Made by a program: the position numbers and the translations under genes | DNA from: Verrucomicrobiales bacterium | Lineage (GTDB): Bacteria > Verrucomicrobiota > Verrucomicrobiia > Limisphaerales > UBA11358 | Assembly (NCBI GenBank): GCA_028712475.1 | Contig: JAQTQB010000004.1 | Span: 131,368 to 195,367, forward strand | Direction of reading: 5' to 3' | DNA: 64,000 bases | Notes under the pieces: generated by a model | What the model was told of the DNA's origin: nothing | What the model saw: only the letters and a program-made list of their open reading frames with translations | Database searches by the model: none | Shown here: positions 46,353 through 56,528 of the stretch, in pieces | Layout: each line of letters begins with the position of its first letter | How positions within the stretch are numbered: the first letter of the stretch is position 1

Positions 46353-47960
46353 CTACATTGTTTTTGTCGTCGCATTTGGAATGTGCGAGCCGATGTAGCC
46401 AACCACAATTTTTTTTCTCTTCTCGTCGAAGTCAAAGTGAATCCTCACCATTTTCGGCGCTTGGTTTCCATGCTTCAAATGCGGTGTGATGTCATACTCG
46501 CGCCCGTTATGTTGAATCTTTCGAAGCCCCATAAGTTTTTTATCCTTTTTGGTGTTACTCCCTTCACTCATCGCAAGTTCGTAACCCGTTTGATCTTGAA
46601 ATGTCCGCTCCCAATCTTTTTGTTCTGCGCTCTCGAATTTCAGCTTATACATCGCGTCATTAAGATGGCGCAACATTTGCCATGCTTCACCGATGCTTTT
46701 GCAATCATGGTATTCCTTGGCCGATTCTAAAGCTCCTTCGGTAATAACTAAGCGAGGGAAAAATCGGCTCGCCGCTTCAGCAACTTGCAGCAGATTGTTT
46801 GGCAGCGTTGGAAGAAGTTTAGCAATTTCCGTAGCGCTCACACCTTGTCCGGCGGCATCCAAGCGACTTTCATAATCCTTGCACTGCCATTCCAGTTTCC
46901 TCGTTTCTGCTTCCAGTCGGTCAACTTCGGAAGCGTAAACTCCCGATTCCTGTTTCCACTGGTCACGCTCGGCAGCTACTCGCGAATGTTCTTGCAAAAA
47001 TTCGTCCAGTTGCTTTTGCTGTTCGGGACTTGCCGCTTCCAATTTCAACAGCTTGCTTCGGTTTACCAGACTGTAAATGTCGTCAATCGTTTCGACTGCA
47101 CCTTTTTCTAGCAAGTTGTGGCTTCTCAACAAACAGTTGATGATGCCGCGTCTTTGTTCGGGATAATCTGCGCTTTGCAAATCATACCAGCGATGACGCA
47201 GCGGCGAGTTGCGCCGCTGATTGAATGGAAAGAAAATCCTAAATTGCCCGAATGGAATGCGAAAATCTTCCGGCAAAAAAGTTTTAATTTCCTCCGCCAG
47301 TTCAGCGTTGTGCGACACTACGGCGACAAGGCTTTTTCCAGTTAACACTCTCGCCAATTGACCGGCCTCGTTTACATGGGCAGAGCCGTCACCGTTAAAT
47401 ACGATAAGTGGATAACGACGGTCTCCAGATTGTATGAAATCACAAAGGGCTTTACCCATCCCCGGCTCGTTGAACTGAATCGGCTTTTCCACAAGACGGA
47501 ATTCAGGCCGTCCACTGTAAACATGATTGCCTTGCAGGATATAACGGATTACTATCGGAACAGTCGGCGTCGGGGCTTCTTGTTGGTGGCTCAAATCCTC
47601 CTCATTCCACGCAAAAGAAACACGCACCGAGACAACTACTGACCCGCCATCTTTTTTCAATCCAATATCCGAATACCAAAAACGCTTGCGCCCGAACTCC
47701 TTGTCAATTTCCGTGTAATGAATAGCCCAAGCATCACCGTCTTCCGAACAAAACGAGGCTGTGCAAATGGCGGAGTGAGTTCCAAACATATTTCTCCAGT
47801 CGCATCGCGAAAAGAAACTGGACTTGTCTTTTTGAATAATTCGGTCTTCTTCCTTCTTTACAACCCATCCATAGACCACAGCTTTCAGACGCATGAGCGC
47901 ATCGCTATCTGAATCATTAACCCGGAAACTCGTTTGATAATGTGTGATTGAATTGCTCAT
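46353..47960 (-). CDS. Large hypothetical protein with coiled-coil centre
   Basis: 535 aa; coiled coil EFLQEHSRVAAERDQWKQESGVYASEVDRLEAETRKLEWQ; basic C-terminal RKIQHNGREYDITPHLKHGNQAPKMVRIHFDFDEKRKKIVVGYIGSHIP. Confidence 0.7.
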   Translation of the reverse strand: MSNSITHYQTSFRVNDSDSDALMRLKAVVYGWVVKKEEDRIIQKDKSSFFSRCDWRNMFGTHSAICTASFCSEDGDAWAIHYTEIDKEFGRKRFWYSDIGLKKDGGSVVVSVRVSFAWNEEDLSHQQEAPTPTVPIVIRYILQGNHVYSGRPEFRLVEKPIQFNEPGMGKALCDFIQSGDRRYPLIVFNGDGSAHVNEAGQLARVLTGKSLVAVVSHNAELAEEIKTFLPEDFRIPFGQFRIFFPFNQRRNSPLRHRWYDLQSADYPEQRRGIINCLLRSHNLLEKGAVETIDDIYSLVNRSKLLKLEAASPEQQKQLDEFLQEHSRVAAERDQWKQESGVYASEVDRLEAETRKLEWQCKDYESRLDAAGQGVSATEIAKLLPTLPNNLLQVAEAASRFFPRLVITEGALESAKEYHDCKSIGEAWQMLRHLNDAMYKLKFESAEQKDWERTFQDQTGYELAMSEGSNTKKDKKLMGLRKIQHNGREYDITPHLKHGNQAPKMVRIHFDFDEKRKKIVVGYIGSHIPNATTKTM

Positions 47961-48003
47961 TTTTCCGCCCGCCTCTCTTGTTTAATCCGAATTCACGTTC
48001 ATT

Positions 48004-48882
48004 TTAATAAAGCCACTTCCCAATCTTCCCCTCCGCATCCAGCGTTACGCCTTGGCGCCGATACGCCCAGCACATGTAGCTGATGCTAACGAAAAAAGAC
48101 GCCGGCACGCGGTTCGCCGCGCAGATCTTCACGCCCAGCAGCGTCGTCTTGCCGCCAAAACCCATCGGGCCGATGCCCAGTTCGTTCGCCGTCTTCAAGA
48201 TGTCCTGCTCCAGTTCGTCGAGTTCGGGATTCGGATTCCGGTCTTCGAGCCGGCGGAGAAATTGCGTCTTGGAAAGTTCGTAGCCCGTCGCGCGGTCGCC
48301 GCCGATGCACACGCCGAGGATGCCCGGCCCGCAGCCCTTGCCCTGCGCCTGCAACACCGCGTCCAGAATCACCTTGCGGCAGCCGTCGTGGTCACGGTTT
48401 GCTTTCAGCTTCTCGATCGGCAGCGAGTATTGCGCGCCGACATTTTCGCAGCCGCCGCCTTTGAGGATGAGCTTCACGCTGACTTCCGGCTCACGATGCT
48501 GATGAAAATGAAATGCCGGCGCGCCCGGCCCCACGTTCGTGCCGTCATTTTTGCCGGTGAGCGAATTCACGGAGTTCTGGCGGAGATAACCTTTCTTGGT
48601 GGCGAGCTTCACGGCTTCGCGGGCCGTTTCGGCGAACGTGATCTCGTCGTAGCCGACCGGCACGTCCACATAAAACAAAATGCTGCCGGTGTCCTGGCAG
48701 ATGGGCTGCGACTTCGCTTTCGCCAGCGCGATGTTCTGGTCAATGATCTTGATGGCGCTGGCGGCGAGGGAATTTTTCTTCTCGTTCTCCAGCGACGCGA
48801 GGATGGCCTGATGCACGTCGTCGGGAATCTCGGCGGACGTGCGGCGGATGAGTTCGACCAGTGAATCTTGCAATTGGCTCAT
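48004..48882 (-). CDS. Class I fumarate hydratase, alpha/N-terminal subunit
   Basis: ICQDTGSILFYVDVPVGY, NDGTNVGPGAPAFHFHQ, KGGGCENVGAQYSLP and GIGPMGFGGKTTLLGVKI motifs. Confidence 0.9.
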   Translation of the reverse strand: MSQLQDSLVELIRRTSAEIPDDVHQAILASLENEKKNSLAASAIKIIDQNIALAKAKSQPICQDTGSILFYVDVPVGYDEITFAETAREAVKLATKKGYLRQNSVNSLTGKNDGTNVGPGAPAFHFHQHREPEVSVKLILKGGGCENVGAQYSLPIEKLKANRDHDGCRKVILDAVLQAQGKGCGPGILGVCIGGDRATGYELSKTQFLRRLEDRNPNPELDELEQDILKTANELGIGPMGFGGKTTLLGVKICAANRVPASFFVSISYMCWAYRRQGVTLDAEGKIGKWLY

Positions 48883-49052
48883 AAGTTTACGGATAGCGTA
48901 AGACCTGGCGATGAAAGCGTCAATTGCGCGCAGTTGCATTTCGCTGCGCCGCTCTGTTTAATCTGCGCGTGCAACAAGCCGGCACAATTATTTGACCGGG
49001 CCGCAAAGTTATTCTCGACAAAATAATTTTCCCAACTCAAATAGACGACGTT

Positions 49053-50186
49053 ATGGCGAAATCCAAAATCAAACGCATCGGGATTTTAACCGCCGGCGGC
49101 GACAGCCCCGGACTCAACGCCGCCATCCGCGGCGTCGGCAAGACCGCGCTCGGCTTCTACGGCATGGAGATTCTCGGTTTTCGCGACGGCTTTCGCGGCC
49201 TCGTGGAAGACCGGCGGCTGAAGCTCGACAAGACCGCGCTTGCGGGAATCCTCACCGTGGGCGGCACGATTCTCGGCACCAGCCGCGACAAGCCGCACCG
49301 CATGTTGATTGATGGCCGCACGCGCGACATGACCGATGTCATCGTCAAGAATTACCAAAAATACGACCTCGAATGTCTGGTGTGCCTGGGCGGCGGCGGC
49401 ACGCAAAAAAGCGCGCTGCGCCTTCACCAGGCCGGACTCAACGTCATCACCCTGCCCAAGACGATTGACAACGACGTGGCGATGACGGATTCAACTTTCG
49501 GTTTTGCCACCGCGCTCGACATCGCGACCGAGGCCATTGACCGGCTGCATAGCACGGCGCACAGCCATCATCGCATCATCATCGCAGAAATCATGGGGCA
49601 TCGCGCGGGCTGGCTGACGCTGGGCGCGGGCATCGCGGGCGGCGCGGACGTGATTTTGATCCCGGAAATTCCCTATCGCGTTGAAAAAATCGCCCAGGCC
49701 ATCCGCGCGCGCAGCCGGCACGGAACGAATTTCAGCATCGTGGCCGTGGCCGAGGGCGCGATGAGCGTGGACGACGCGCGCGCCTTTGCCGCCGCCGAGG
49801 CCAAACGCGAACGGGCGCGGTCATTGCACGACAAGAAGGAGGCCAAGGTGGAACTCGCCGCGCTTGAAGCCCGGCACACCGGCAACACGTTGCGGCTCGC
49901 CCGGCAACTGGAGGAACTCACACACCTCGAATCGCGCGTGACAATTCTCGGCTACGTCCAGCGCGGCGGCACGCCCTCGCCGATGGATCGTCTGCTGGCC
50001 ACGCGGCTCGGCGGTGCATGCGCGGACCTGATCAACGAAGGCGTTTTTGGCGTGATGGTGGCCGCGCGCGGCGACCGGACGGAACCCGTGCCGCTGGAGA
50101 AAGTCGCCGGCAAACGCCGTTCCGTTCCGCCCGACCATTCGTGGATTGAAACCGCCCGGCACGTCGGGACTTGTCTGGGGGATTGA
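49053..50186 (+). CDS. pfkA: 6-phosphofructokinase family
   Basis: [48 protein letters not shown] and [21 protein letters not shown] motifs. Confidence 0.93.
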   Translation: MAKSKIKRIGILTAGGDSPGLNAAIRGVGKTALGFYGMEILGFRDGFRGLVEDRRLKLDKTALAGILTVGGTILGTSRDKPHRMLIDGRTRDMTDVIVKNYQKYDLECLVCLGGGGTQKSALRLHQAGLNVITLPKTIDNDVAMTDSTFGFATALDIATEAIDRLHSTAHSHHRIIIAEIMGHRAGWLTLGAGIAGGADVILIPEIPYRVEKIAQAIRARSRHGTNFSIVAVAEGAMSVDDARAFAAAEAKRERARSLHDKKEAKVELAALEARHTGNTLRLARQLEELTHLESRVTILGYVQRGGTPSPMDRLLATRLGGACADLINEGVFGVMVAARGDRTEPVPLEKVAGKRRSVPPDHSWIETARHVGTCLGD

Positions 50187-50386
50187 ATTTTTGCGGCTCG
50201 ACAGGTTTGGGGTCGCACAGTATGTATGGCTTCATGGTGTTTGCTTTTCGTTTCAGTGTTGTTACGGACGCGAGTCCCACAACGGGTGGCCCGGTGCCGC
50301 TCCCGCGGCGCAACCCACGTTTGATCCGGAGAGCAGACACCGCTTTCACTTTCATCGCCAGTCATACTGCTAGGCCATTTATCGTT

Positions 50387-51058
50387 ATGAAAAAACTGAT
50401 CGCATACACTCTTGCAGTGATTGCATTCTGGCATGCCGCCAACGCCCAGAACCTGGTAACGAATGGTGGCTTCAATACCAGTGCTTCGGGATGGACAACG
50501 ACTGCAACATCGGGATATTTCGACCTTTTCAAGGGCAACCCCGGAGGATGCTTTGTGCTTGCCTCTCCTTCCACACCAACAATCAGCCAAACTATCAATG
50601 GCTTGATTCCGGGTCGCAGCTATGCCATCTTGGGGAGTTATAGCATTGAGGGCGGCGTGCGCACCAACACGCCAAGTCTTGGTATTGGAATCGACGGCGT
50701 GTTTGTATTTCAGATAGCACAAACAAATTTTGGGTGGTTTAGTTATGGTTTCCCCTACTCAGCAACCTCTCCAAGCATCACTTTGAGCATCGCTGCACGG
50801 ATAAACGGAACCAGCACCGTGTATGTTGTGGACAATATCGTGATGCAGCCGATTCCATCGCTTGCATTACAAACTGGCGAATCAAGTATTGTGTTGGTGT
50901 GGCCCACGAACACGTTGGGATTTACTCTCCAGTCCGCGACAAATTTTGATGGATTGAACTGGGCATCAGTCACGAATACGCCAGTCATAGTTGGCACCAA
51001 TTACACAGTGACATTAGGTGTTTCCAATCAAGTGCAATTTTTTACACTCAAAAAATGA
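50387..51058 (+). CDS. Secreted protein with carbohydrate-binding-like N-terminal part
   Basis: Signal peptide MKKLIAYTLAVIAFWHAANAQ, NLVTNGGFNTSASGWT, and C-terminal SIVLVWPTNTLGFTLQSATNFDGLNW. Confidence 0.7.
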   Translation: MKKLIAYTLAVIAFWHAANAQNLVTNGGFNTSASGWTTTATSGYFDLFKGNPGGCFVLASPSTPTISQTINGLIPGRSYAILGSYSIEGGVRTNTPSLGIGIDGVFVFQIAQTNFGWFSYGFPYSATSPSITLSIAARINGTSTVYVVDNIVMQPIPSLALQTGESSIVLVWPTNTLGFTLQSATNFDGLNWASVTNTPVIVGTNYTVTLGVSNQVQFFTLKK

Positions 51059-51607
51059 CGCCATGGCCTCCTATGAGGGTTCATCGGTCAAGCGTTAAGT
51101 GAAGGGTTTCATTTTTTCTTAAAAGTGCTTTTGCTTTTCCGGTCAGCGTCTCCGTCCGCATGGCGTTGAACTTCCATTCAAGCTCATCCTCCTGTCCGTG
51201 CGTCAACTCAAAGGTTGCCCGCTCAAACGCCTCCTCAACTTGCCGGGGCTTTTGCATTTTCTCTCGTTCGGTTGGGCTGTGATGGCACTTTGACGTGGTT
51301 CCAAGCCAGCCGCCTCTGGCTTCGCAACATTTGCAGCGGTCTGCCAGCCGGCCTTCAAAGCGCGCGTTTGCAGCAGCAAAATACGATGCGAGTCCGGCAA
51401 TAAGCGGGAAGCAGGTTGATAAGCGTTCAAGCATCTTGACCGCAGATTGGTGAACAATTTGTTGAATTAGTCAGCTAAAAAACAACCGAAGAATCGTTAT
51501 AAAAATCAAACCTGCCAAACAGTCCGGCCACCCGGTCATCATGCCTGGTGCCAGTGGTTCCGGGCGGTTTTACAGGAATGTCGTGGAAAAAGGCCGCGCA
51601 ATGCCGA

Positions 51608-52507
51608 ATGACAACTGAAACTGCAATCTCTCCGCCGAAAGGGACGCCCGCCCCGCATGCCGGCCTTCCAGGCTCGGCATTTGGCTGTCCGCGCGAATTT
51701 TTGGGCAACCGGTTTGTTTATGCGGTGGTGTCGTCGCGCGCGCGCGGACTGTCCATCGGCGTGAACATGAACCCGGACAAGCGCTGCAATTTCAACTGTG
51801 TGTATTGCGAAGTGGATCGCACCGTGCCTGCGGAGGAAAAATCGCTGGACGTGGACAGGATGGCGGAGGAATTGCAGCACACGCTTGAGCTGGCTCATTC
51901 CGGAGGACTGCATCACCTTGACCACTATCGCAACACGCCCGCCGAGCTGCTTGAAATCAAGCATGTGGCGTTGAGCGGCGACGGCGAGCCGACGCTTTGC
52001 CCGAACTTTCTCGATGCCGTTCACGCGGTCATGCATGTCCGCGCATTGATGCTGTTCCCGTTTTTCAAAATCGTGCTCATCACCAACTCGTGCGGCCTCG
52101 ATTTGCCGGACGTGCAAAATGGTTTGAAATTATTCACCCGTTCGGACGAGGTCTGGGCCAAGCTGGATGCCGGCACGCAGGAATTCATGGACAAGGTAAA
52201 CCATCCCGACTGCCAGCTCAAAAAAGTCCTGTCGAACATTCTTTTGGTGGCATGCCAGCGTCCGGTGATCATCCAGAGTCTTTTCTCAAAGTGGAACGGT
52301 GAAGAGCCGCCGGCCGGAGAAATCGAACAATTTGCGCTGCGGTTGCGCGAGCTGAAGGAAGCTGGCGCGCAAATTCCGCTCGTGCAGATCTATTCGGCCA
52401 CGCGACCGACGCCGCGTTCGGAGTGCGGACATTTGCCGTTGAAAACTCTCGCGCGCATCGCAGAGCGCGTGCGGGAAGTCAGCGGGTTAAGAGCAGAGGT
52501 CTTTTGA
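51608..52507 (+). CDS. Radical SAM protein
   Basis: NPDKRCNFNCVYCEVDR (CxxxCxxC) and HVALSGDGEPTLCPNF; start approximate. Confidence 0.87.
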   Translation: MTTETAISPPKGTPAPHAGLPGSAFGCPREFLGNRFVYAVVSSRARGLSIGVNMNPDKRCNFNCVYCEVDRTVPAEEKSLDVDRMAEELQHTLELAHSGGLHHLDHYRNTPAELLEIKHVALSGDGEPTLCPNFLDAVHAVMHVRALMLFPFFKIVLITNSCGLDLPDVQNGLKLFTRSDEVWAKLDAGTQEFMDKVNHPDCQLKKVLSNILLVACQRPVIIQSLFSKWNGEEPPAGEIEQFALRLRELKEAGAQIPLVQIYSATRPTPRSECGHLPLKTLARIAERVREVSGLRAEVF

Positions 52508-52642
52508 AAAGGCACGCCCCAGACCTGGCCAAATCTGCCTGATGTTGAGCCTATGAAGGGTGGCTGCATTCATAAGGCAGCAAACGAAAAAATATCATTG
52601 GATGAAAAAGCGGACATTCACCAGCAAACCAAAGATAAATTC

Positions 52643-53098
52643 ATGCAAATCACCACCTCCACCCTGGCGGCGCAACCCTTTTTCAGGGGATTGTCCGGGC
52701 AGCAGCTCGGCCTGCTCTTGAATAATTCCATGTCGGTTGAATTTCCAGCGGGCAAATCAATCTTTCGTGAAGGCGAGCTGGCCAACCGCTTTTACCTCGT
52801 CATTGAGGGCGAAGTCGCGCTAGAATCAGCGTCCAAGGAAAAGGACGGCATTCCCCGGCTGATCCAAACCATCGGTGCCGGCGATGTGCTGGGCTGGTCA
52901 TGGCTGATCCCGCCGCATTTCTGGCGCTTCGACGCGCGCGCGGTGAAACCCACCAAGGCCATATTCATTTATGGCACGCGGGTGCGCGAACTCTGCGAGA
53001 ATGACCACGATCTCGGTTATGAGCTGATGAAGCGGACGGCTGAAGTCGTCATCGGACGGTTGCAGTCCACGCGCCACCAACTATTGGGACAAAGTTAA
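52643..53098 (+). CDS. Cyclic-nucleotide-binding (CRP-like sensor) domain protein lacking an HTH
   Basis: MQITTSTLAAQPFFRGLSGQQLGLLLNNSMSVEFPAGKSIFREGELANRFYLVIEGEVAL; ends before any HTH. Confidence 0.83.
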   Translation: MQITTSTLAAQPFFRGLSGQQLGLLLNNSMSVEFPAGKSIFREGELANRFYLVIEGEVALESASKEKDGIPRLIQTIGAGDVLGWSWLIPPHFWRFDARAVKPTKAIFIYGTRVRELCENDHDLGYELMKRTAEVVIGRLQSTRHQLLGQS

Positions 53099-53254
53099 AA
53101 TCTGCTCCGGCCAAAATAAGAGTTTTCCCTAGTTCGCCTAGTTGTTTCACACTAAAGACAATCAGGCTCGCCCCCGATTGCCCCGTTTGCCGGCTTCCCG
53201 TATTTTGCACACGTCACAACAAATTATGTGTCGTGCAAACGGGAGAAAAAGATT

Positions 53255-54130
53255 ATGGCAAAACCTTTGATTGAAGCACTGGCCGGTTCTAAAATTTATC
53301 AGGACTACGAAAACGCGTTCAGCGAGATGACCGGGCTGCCCGTCGCGCTGCGTTCGGTGGAATCGTGGCAGCTGCCGCATCATGGCAAGCGTTTTGAAAA
53401 TCCATTCTGCGGGATGCTCTCGCAAAAAAGCCGCGCCTGCGCCTCGTGCCTGCAAGTGCAGCAGCGGCTCTCTGAAACCACCACCCGCGAACCGCAAACC
53501 GTCACCTGCCAGGCCGGTTTGTGCGACATCGCCATCCCGGTGCGGATGGGCGACCAAGTGATCGGGTTTCTGACGACCGGCCAGGTGTTCTGCAAAAAAC
53601 CGACGGAGACCCTGTTCAACCGCACCCTGAAACTGCTCGCGAGCTGGGGCGTGCAAACGGACCCGAAAAAGCTGCGCGAAGCTTATTTTAACACGCGCGT
53701 CCTCTCATCGCGGCAGCATGAGTCGGCCATGAAACTGCTGACCATTTTCGCCGAACATCTTTCGATGGTGAGCAATCAAATTATCGTGCAGGAGCAAAAT
53801 GGCGAGATGCCCGTAATCACGCGCGCCAAACAATTCATCGCCGAACATCAAACCGAGGAGCTTTCGCTGGAGCAGGTCGCCCGGTCGGTCAACACTAGCA
53901 AATTCTATTTCTGCAAAATGTTCAAGAAAGGAACCGGCATCAATTTCACCGATTACCTCTCGCGCGTGCGCACGGAGCGGGCGAAAAATCTTTTGCTCAA
54001 CCCGAATCTTCGCGTGACGGAAATCGCCTACGAAGCCGGCTTCCAATCGTTGACCCACTTCAACCGCGTGTTCAAGCGCATCCTGGGCCGGTCGCCCACC
54101 GGTTATCGCGAACAGCTGGCGCGGTCGTAA
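53255..54130 (+). CDS. PocR-domain AraC-family regulator
   Basis: CGMLSQKSRACASCLQVQQRL...TCQAGLCDIAIPVRMGDQVIGFLTTGQVF (PocR) and a C-terminal AraC HTH (SKFYFCKMFKKGTGINFTDYLSRVR...FNRVFKRILGRSPTGYR). Confidence 0.9.
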   Translation: MAKPLIEALAGSKIYQDYENAFSEMTGLPVALRSVESWQLPHHGKRFENPFCGMLSQKSRACASCLQVQQRLSETTTREPQTVTCQAGLCDIAIPVRMGDQVIGFLTTGQVFCKKPTETLFNRTLKLLASWGVQTDPKKLREAYFNTRVLSSRQHESAMKLLTIFAEHLSMVSNQIIVQEQNGEMPVITRAKQFIAEHQTEELSLEQVARSVNTSKFYFCKMFKKGTGINFTDYLSRVRTERAKNLLLNPNLRVTEIAYEAGFQSLTHFNRVFKRILGRSPTGYREQLARS

Positions 54131-54184
54131 ATCCCGTTTTTCTTTTCGCGTGTCTCGCCGCCGGGATTTATTACCATCCGGCTG

Positions 54185-55321
54185 ATGAAAGAACCTGGAC
54201 GGCTGACGCGCGCAGAATTGATCAAGCTCACCGGAAAACTGCAGCGAAAGGTGGGCGTCAACGAAGTGCAACAAGTCAAACATACCCGCGCGCGCCAAAA
54301 GGCGGAAGCGGCTTTGCACGAAAGCAGCGAACGCCTGCGGGCGATCCTGGAAACGGCGGTCGAGGGCATCATCACCATTGACGAACGCGGCCGTATTGAA
54401 TCCTTCAACCCGGCGGCGGAAAAAATTTTCGGCTACACGGCGCGCGAAGCCATCGGGCAAAATATCAAGCTGCTCATGCCGGCGCCCTATCGGCAGGAAC
54501 ATGATGGCTACCTCGCCAATTACCGGCACACCGGCCATGCAAAAATCATCGGCATCGGCCGCGAAGTCGTCGGCCAGCGCAAGGACGGAACGACTTTCCC
54601 GATGGACTTGTCCGTAAGTGAAGTGCGCATGGCGGAACGGCGGCTTTTTACGGGTTTCGTGCGCGACATCACGGAGCGCAAGCAGTTGGAAAAGGAAATC
54701 ATTGAAATCAGCAACCGCGAGCAGCAGCGCATCGGCCAGGATTTGCACGACGGCTTGTGCCAGGAACTGGCCGGCATTGAGATGATGTGCCAGGTGCTTG
54801 AACAAAAGCTGGCGGCGAAATCCAGGCTGGAGGCGGAACAAGTGGGTAAAATTGGCCGGCACATCCGCGACGCCATTTCACATACGCGCAAGCTGGCGCG
54901 CGGACTTTCACCTGTTGAATTGGAAACCAACGGCCTGATGTCCGCACTGCACGAATTGGTGGCGCATGTGCAAAAGTTATTTAACATCGAATGCCGCTTT
55001 GAATGTCCCGAACCGGTTTTGATCCAGAACAATGTTTTTGCGACGCATCTGTATCGGATCGTCCAGGAAGCCATCAACAACGCCGTCAAACATGGCAAGC
55101 CCAGGCGCATCCTTGTTTCGCTGAAACCGGCGGGCGGCAGATTCGCACTAGCCGTCACCGACGACGGCACCGGCTTTTCAACTGAATCCCAAAAAAGCGG
55201 CGGCATGGGCCTGCACATCATGAAATATCGCGCCGGCGTCGTGAACGCGGCGCTCGAAGTGCGCTCCGGCGCTGACGGCGCGGGCACGACGGTCATGTGT
55301 GTTTTTCAAGAAAATTTATGA
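54185..55321 (+). CDS. FixL-like PAS sensor histidine kinase (HisKA_3/NarX type)
   Basis: PAS: YRQEHDGYLANYRHTGHAKIIGIGREVVGQRKDGTTFPMDLSVSE; kinase: REQQRIGQDLHDGLCQELAGI, HLYRIVQEAINNAVKHGKPRRI. Confidence 0.93.
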   Translation: MKEPGRLTRAELIKLTGKLQRKVGVNEVQQVKHTRARQKAEAALHESSERLRAILETAVEGIITIDERGRIESFNPAAEKIFGYTAREAIGQNIKLLMPAPYRQEHDGYLANYRHTGHAKIIGIGREVVGQRKDGTTFPMDLSVSEVRMAERRLFTGFVRDITERKQLEKEIIEISNREQQRIGQDLHDGLCQELAGIEMMCQVLEQKLAAKSRLEAEQVGKIGRHIRDAISHTRKLARGLSPVELETNGLMSALHELVAHVQKLFNIECRFECPEPVLIQNNVFATHLYRIVQEAINNAVKHGKPRRILVSLKPAGGRFALAVTDDGTGFSTESQKSGGMGLHIMKYRAGVVNAALEVRSGADGAGTTVMCVFQENL

Positions 55322-56001
55322 CGAAGAAATCCGCGGCGGCGCAGAACCGGAAACGCATTTTTATCGTGGACGATCACCCGATGATGCGGCAGGGGCTCGC
55401 CCAGCTCATCGGCGCAGAACCGGATCTGACCGTTTGCGGCGAGGCGGAAAATGCCGGTGCCGCGCTCGCTGCCATCAGCACCTTGAAACCCGAACTCGTG
55501 CTGGCGGACATTTCGTTGCCGGGCAAAAACGGCCTCGAACTCATCAAGGATTTTCAGGCGATGCAGCCCGGACTGCCGGTGCTGGTCATTTCCATGCACG
55601 ACGAATCGCTCTATGCCGAGCGCGTGCTGCGCGCAGGCGGCCGCGGCTACATCATGAAACAGGAAGGCGGCAAAAAACTGATGCAGGCCATCCGGCAGGT
55701 CTTGAGCGGACAAATTTACGTCAGCGAAAAAATGTCGGCGTCCATTCTTGAAACATTCTCCGGCCGCCGCCCCGGCACGGAAAATTCGCCGATGGAAAAA
55801 TTGACCGACCGCGAATTTGAAGTCTTCCAGCTCATCAGCCAGGGCAAGGGAATGCGGGAGATTGCTGAACAGTTTCACTTAAGCGTCAAGACCGTTGAAG
55901 TGCACCGCACGAACATCAAGGCGAAACTGAAATTGAAGTCGGCGTCCGAATTGATGCGTTTCGCCGTGCGCTGGTCGGAATCGCAAAGCGCGGGGACGTA
56001 A
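55318..56001 (+). CDS. NarL/FixJ-type response regulator
   Basis: RIFIVDDHPMMRQGLAQLI and LTDREFEVFQLISQGKGMREIAEQFHLSVKTVEVHRTNIK; ATGA overlap with the kinase. Confidence 0.95.
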   Translation: MTKKSAAAQNRKRIFIVDDHPMMRQGLAQLIGAEPDLTVCGEAENAGAALAAISTLKPELVLADISLPGKNGLELIKDFQAMQPGLPVLVISMHDESLYAERVLRAGGRGYIMKQEGGKKLMQAIRQVLSGQIYVSEKMSASILETFSGRRPGTENSPMEKLTDREFEVFQLISQGKGMREIAEQFHLSVKTVEVHRTNIKAKLKLKSASELMRFAVRWSESQSAGT

Positions 56002-56012
56002 AGCGGCCAGCT

Positions 56013-56480
56013 TTAATACCGGATCTTGTCCGTCTTGTTCTTCCACGACTTGAAAACTTCCAGCGCCTCGGGGCGGAGCAGTTGTTTCATGGGGATGATC
56101 CGGCGGGAAACCGGGCGCGCCACTTCGCTGTAGATCAGATCATCGTCAAAATCAATTTTCGCCGCGTCCTTGCGCGTGTTGGCGTAATAAACCTTCCGCA
56201 ACCGCGCCCAGTAGATCGCCGCAAGACACATCGGACACGGCTCGCAACTCGTGTAAAGTTCACAATCATCGAGCTGAAAGGTTTTCAGTTTTTTGCAGGC
56301 GTCGCGGATGGCCGAGACTTCCGCGTGCGCCGTGGGATCGTTCGTGGAGGAGACGCGGTTCCAGCCGCGCCCGACGATTTTTCCTTTCCGCACCACGACC
56401 GCGCCAAACGGTCCGCCGCAATCGGCCTTCATTTTGGCGAGCGAAAGCCGGATGGCTTCCCGCATGAACTTCTCCTTCAT
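56013..56480 (-). CDS. Cytidine/guanine deaminase-family nucleoside deaminase
   Basis: PTAHAEVSAIRDACKKL and CELYTSCEPCPMCLAAIYWAR motifs. Confidence 0.9.
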   Translation of the reverse strand: MKEKFMREAIRLSLAKMKADCGGPFGAVVVRKGKIVGRGWNRVSSTNDPTAHAEVSAIRDACKKLKTFQLDDCELYTSCEPCPMCLAAIYWARLRKVYYANTRKDAAKIDFDDDLIYSEVARPVSRRIIPMKQLLRPEALEVFKSWKNKTDKIRY

Positions 56481-56528
56481 GCGGACAGGATTAACAGGAT
56501 TAGCCGGATGAAGAAAAGATTTTTGTTT

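Noticed and set aside
51081-51434. 117-aa minus-strand ORF after the secreted protein
   Set aside because: No motif, no convincing start and uneven composition; not reported as a gene.
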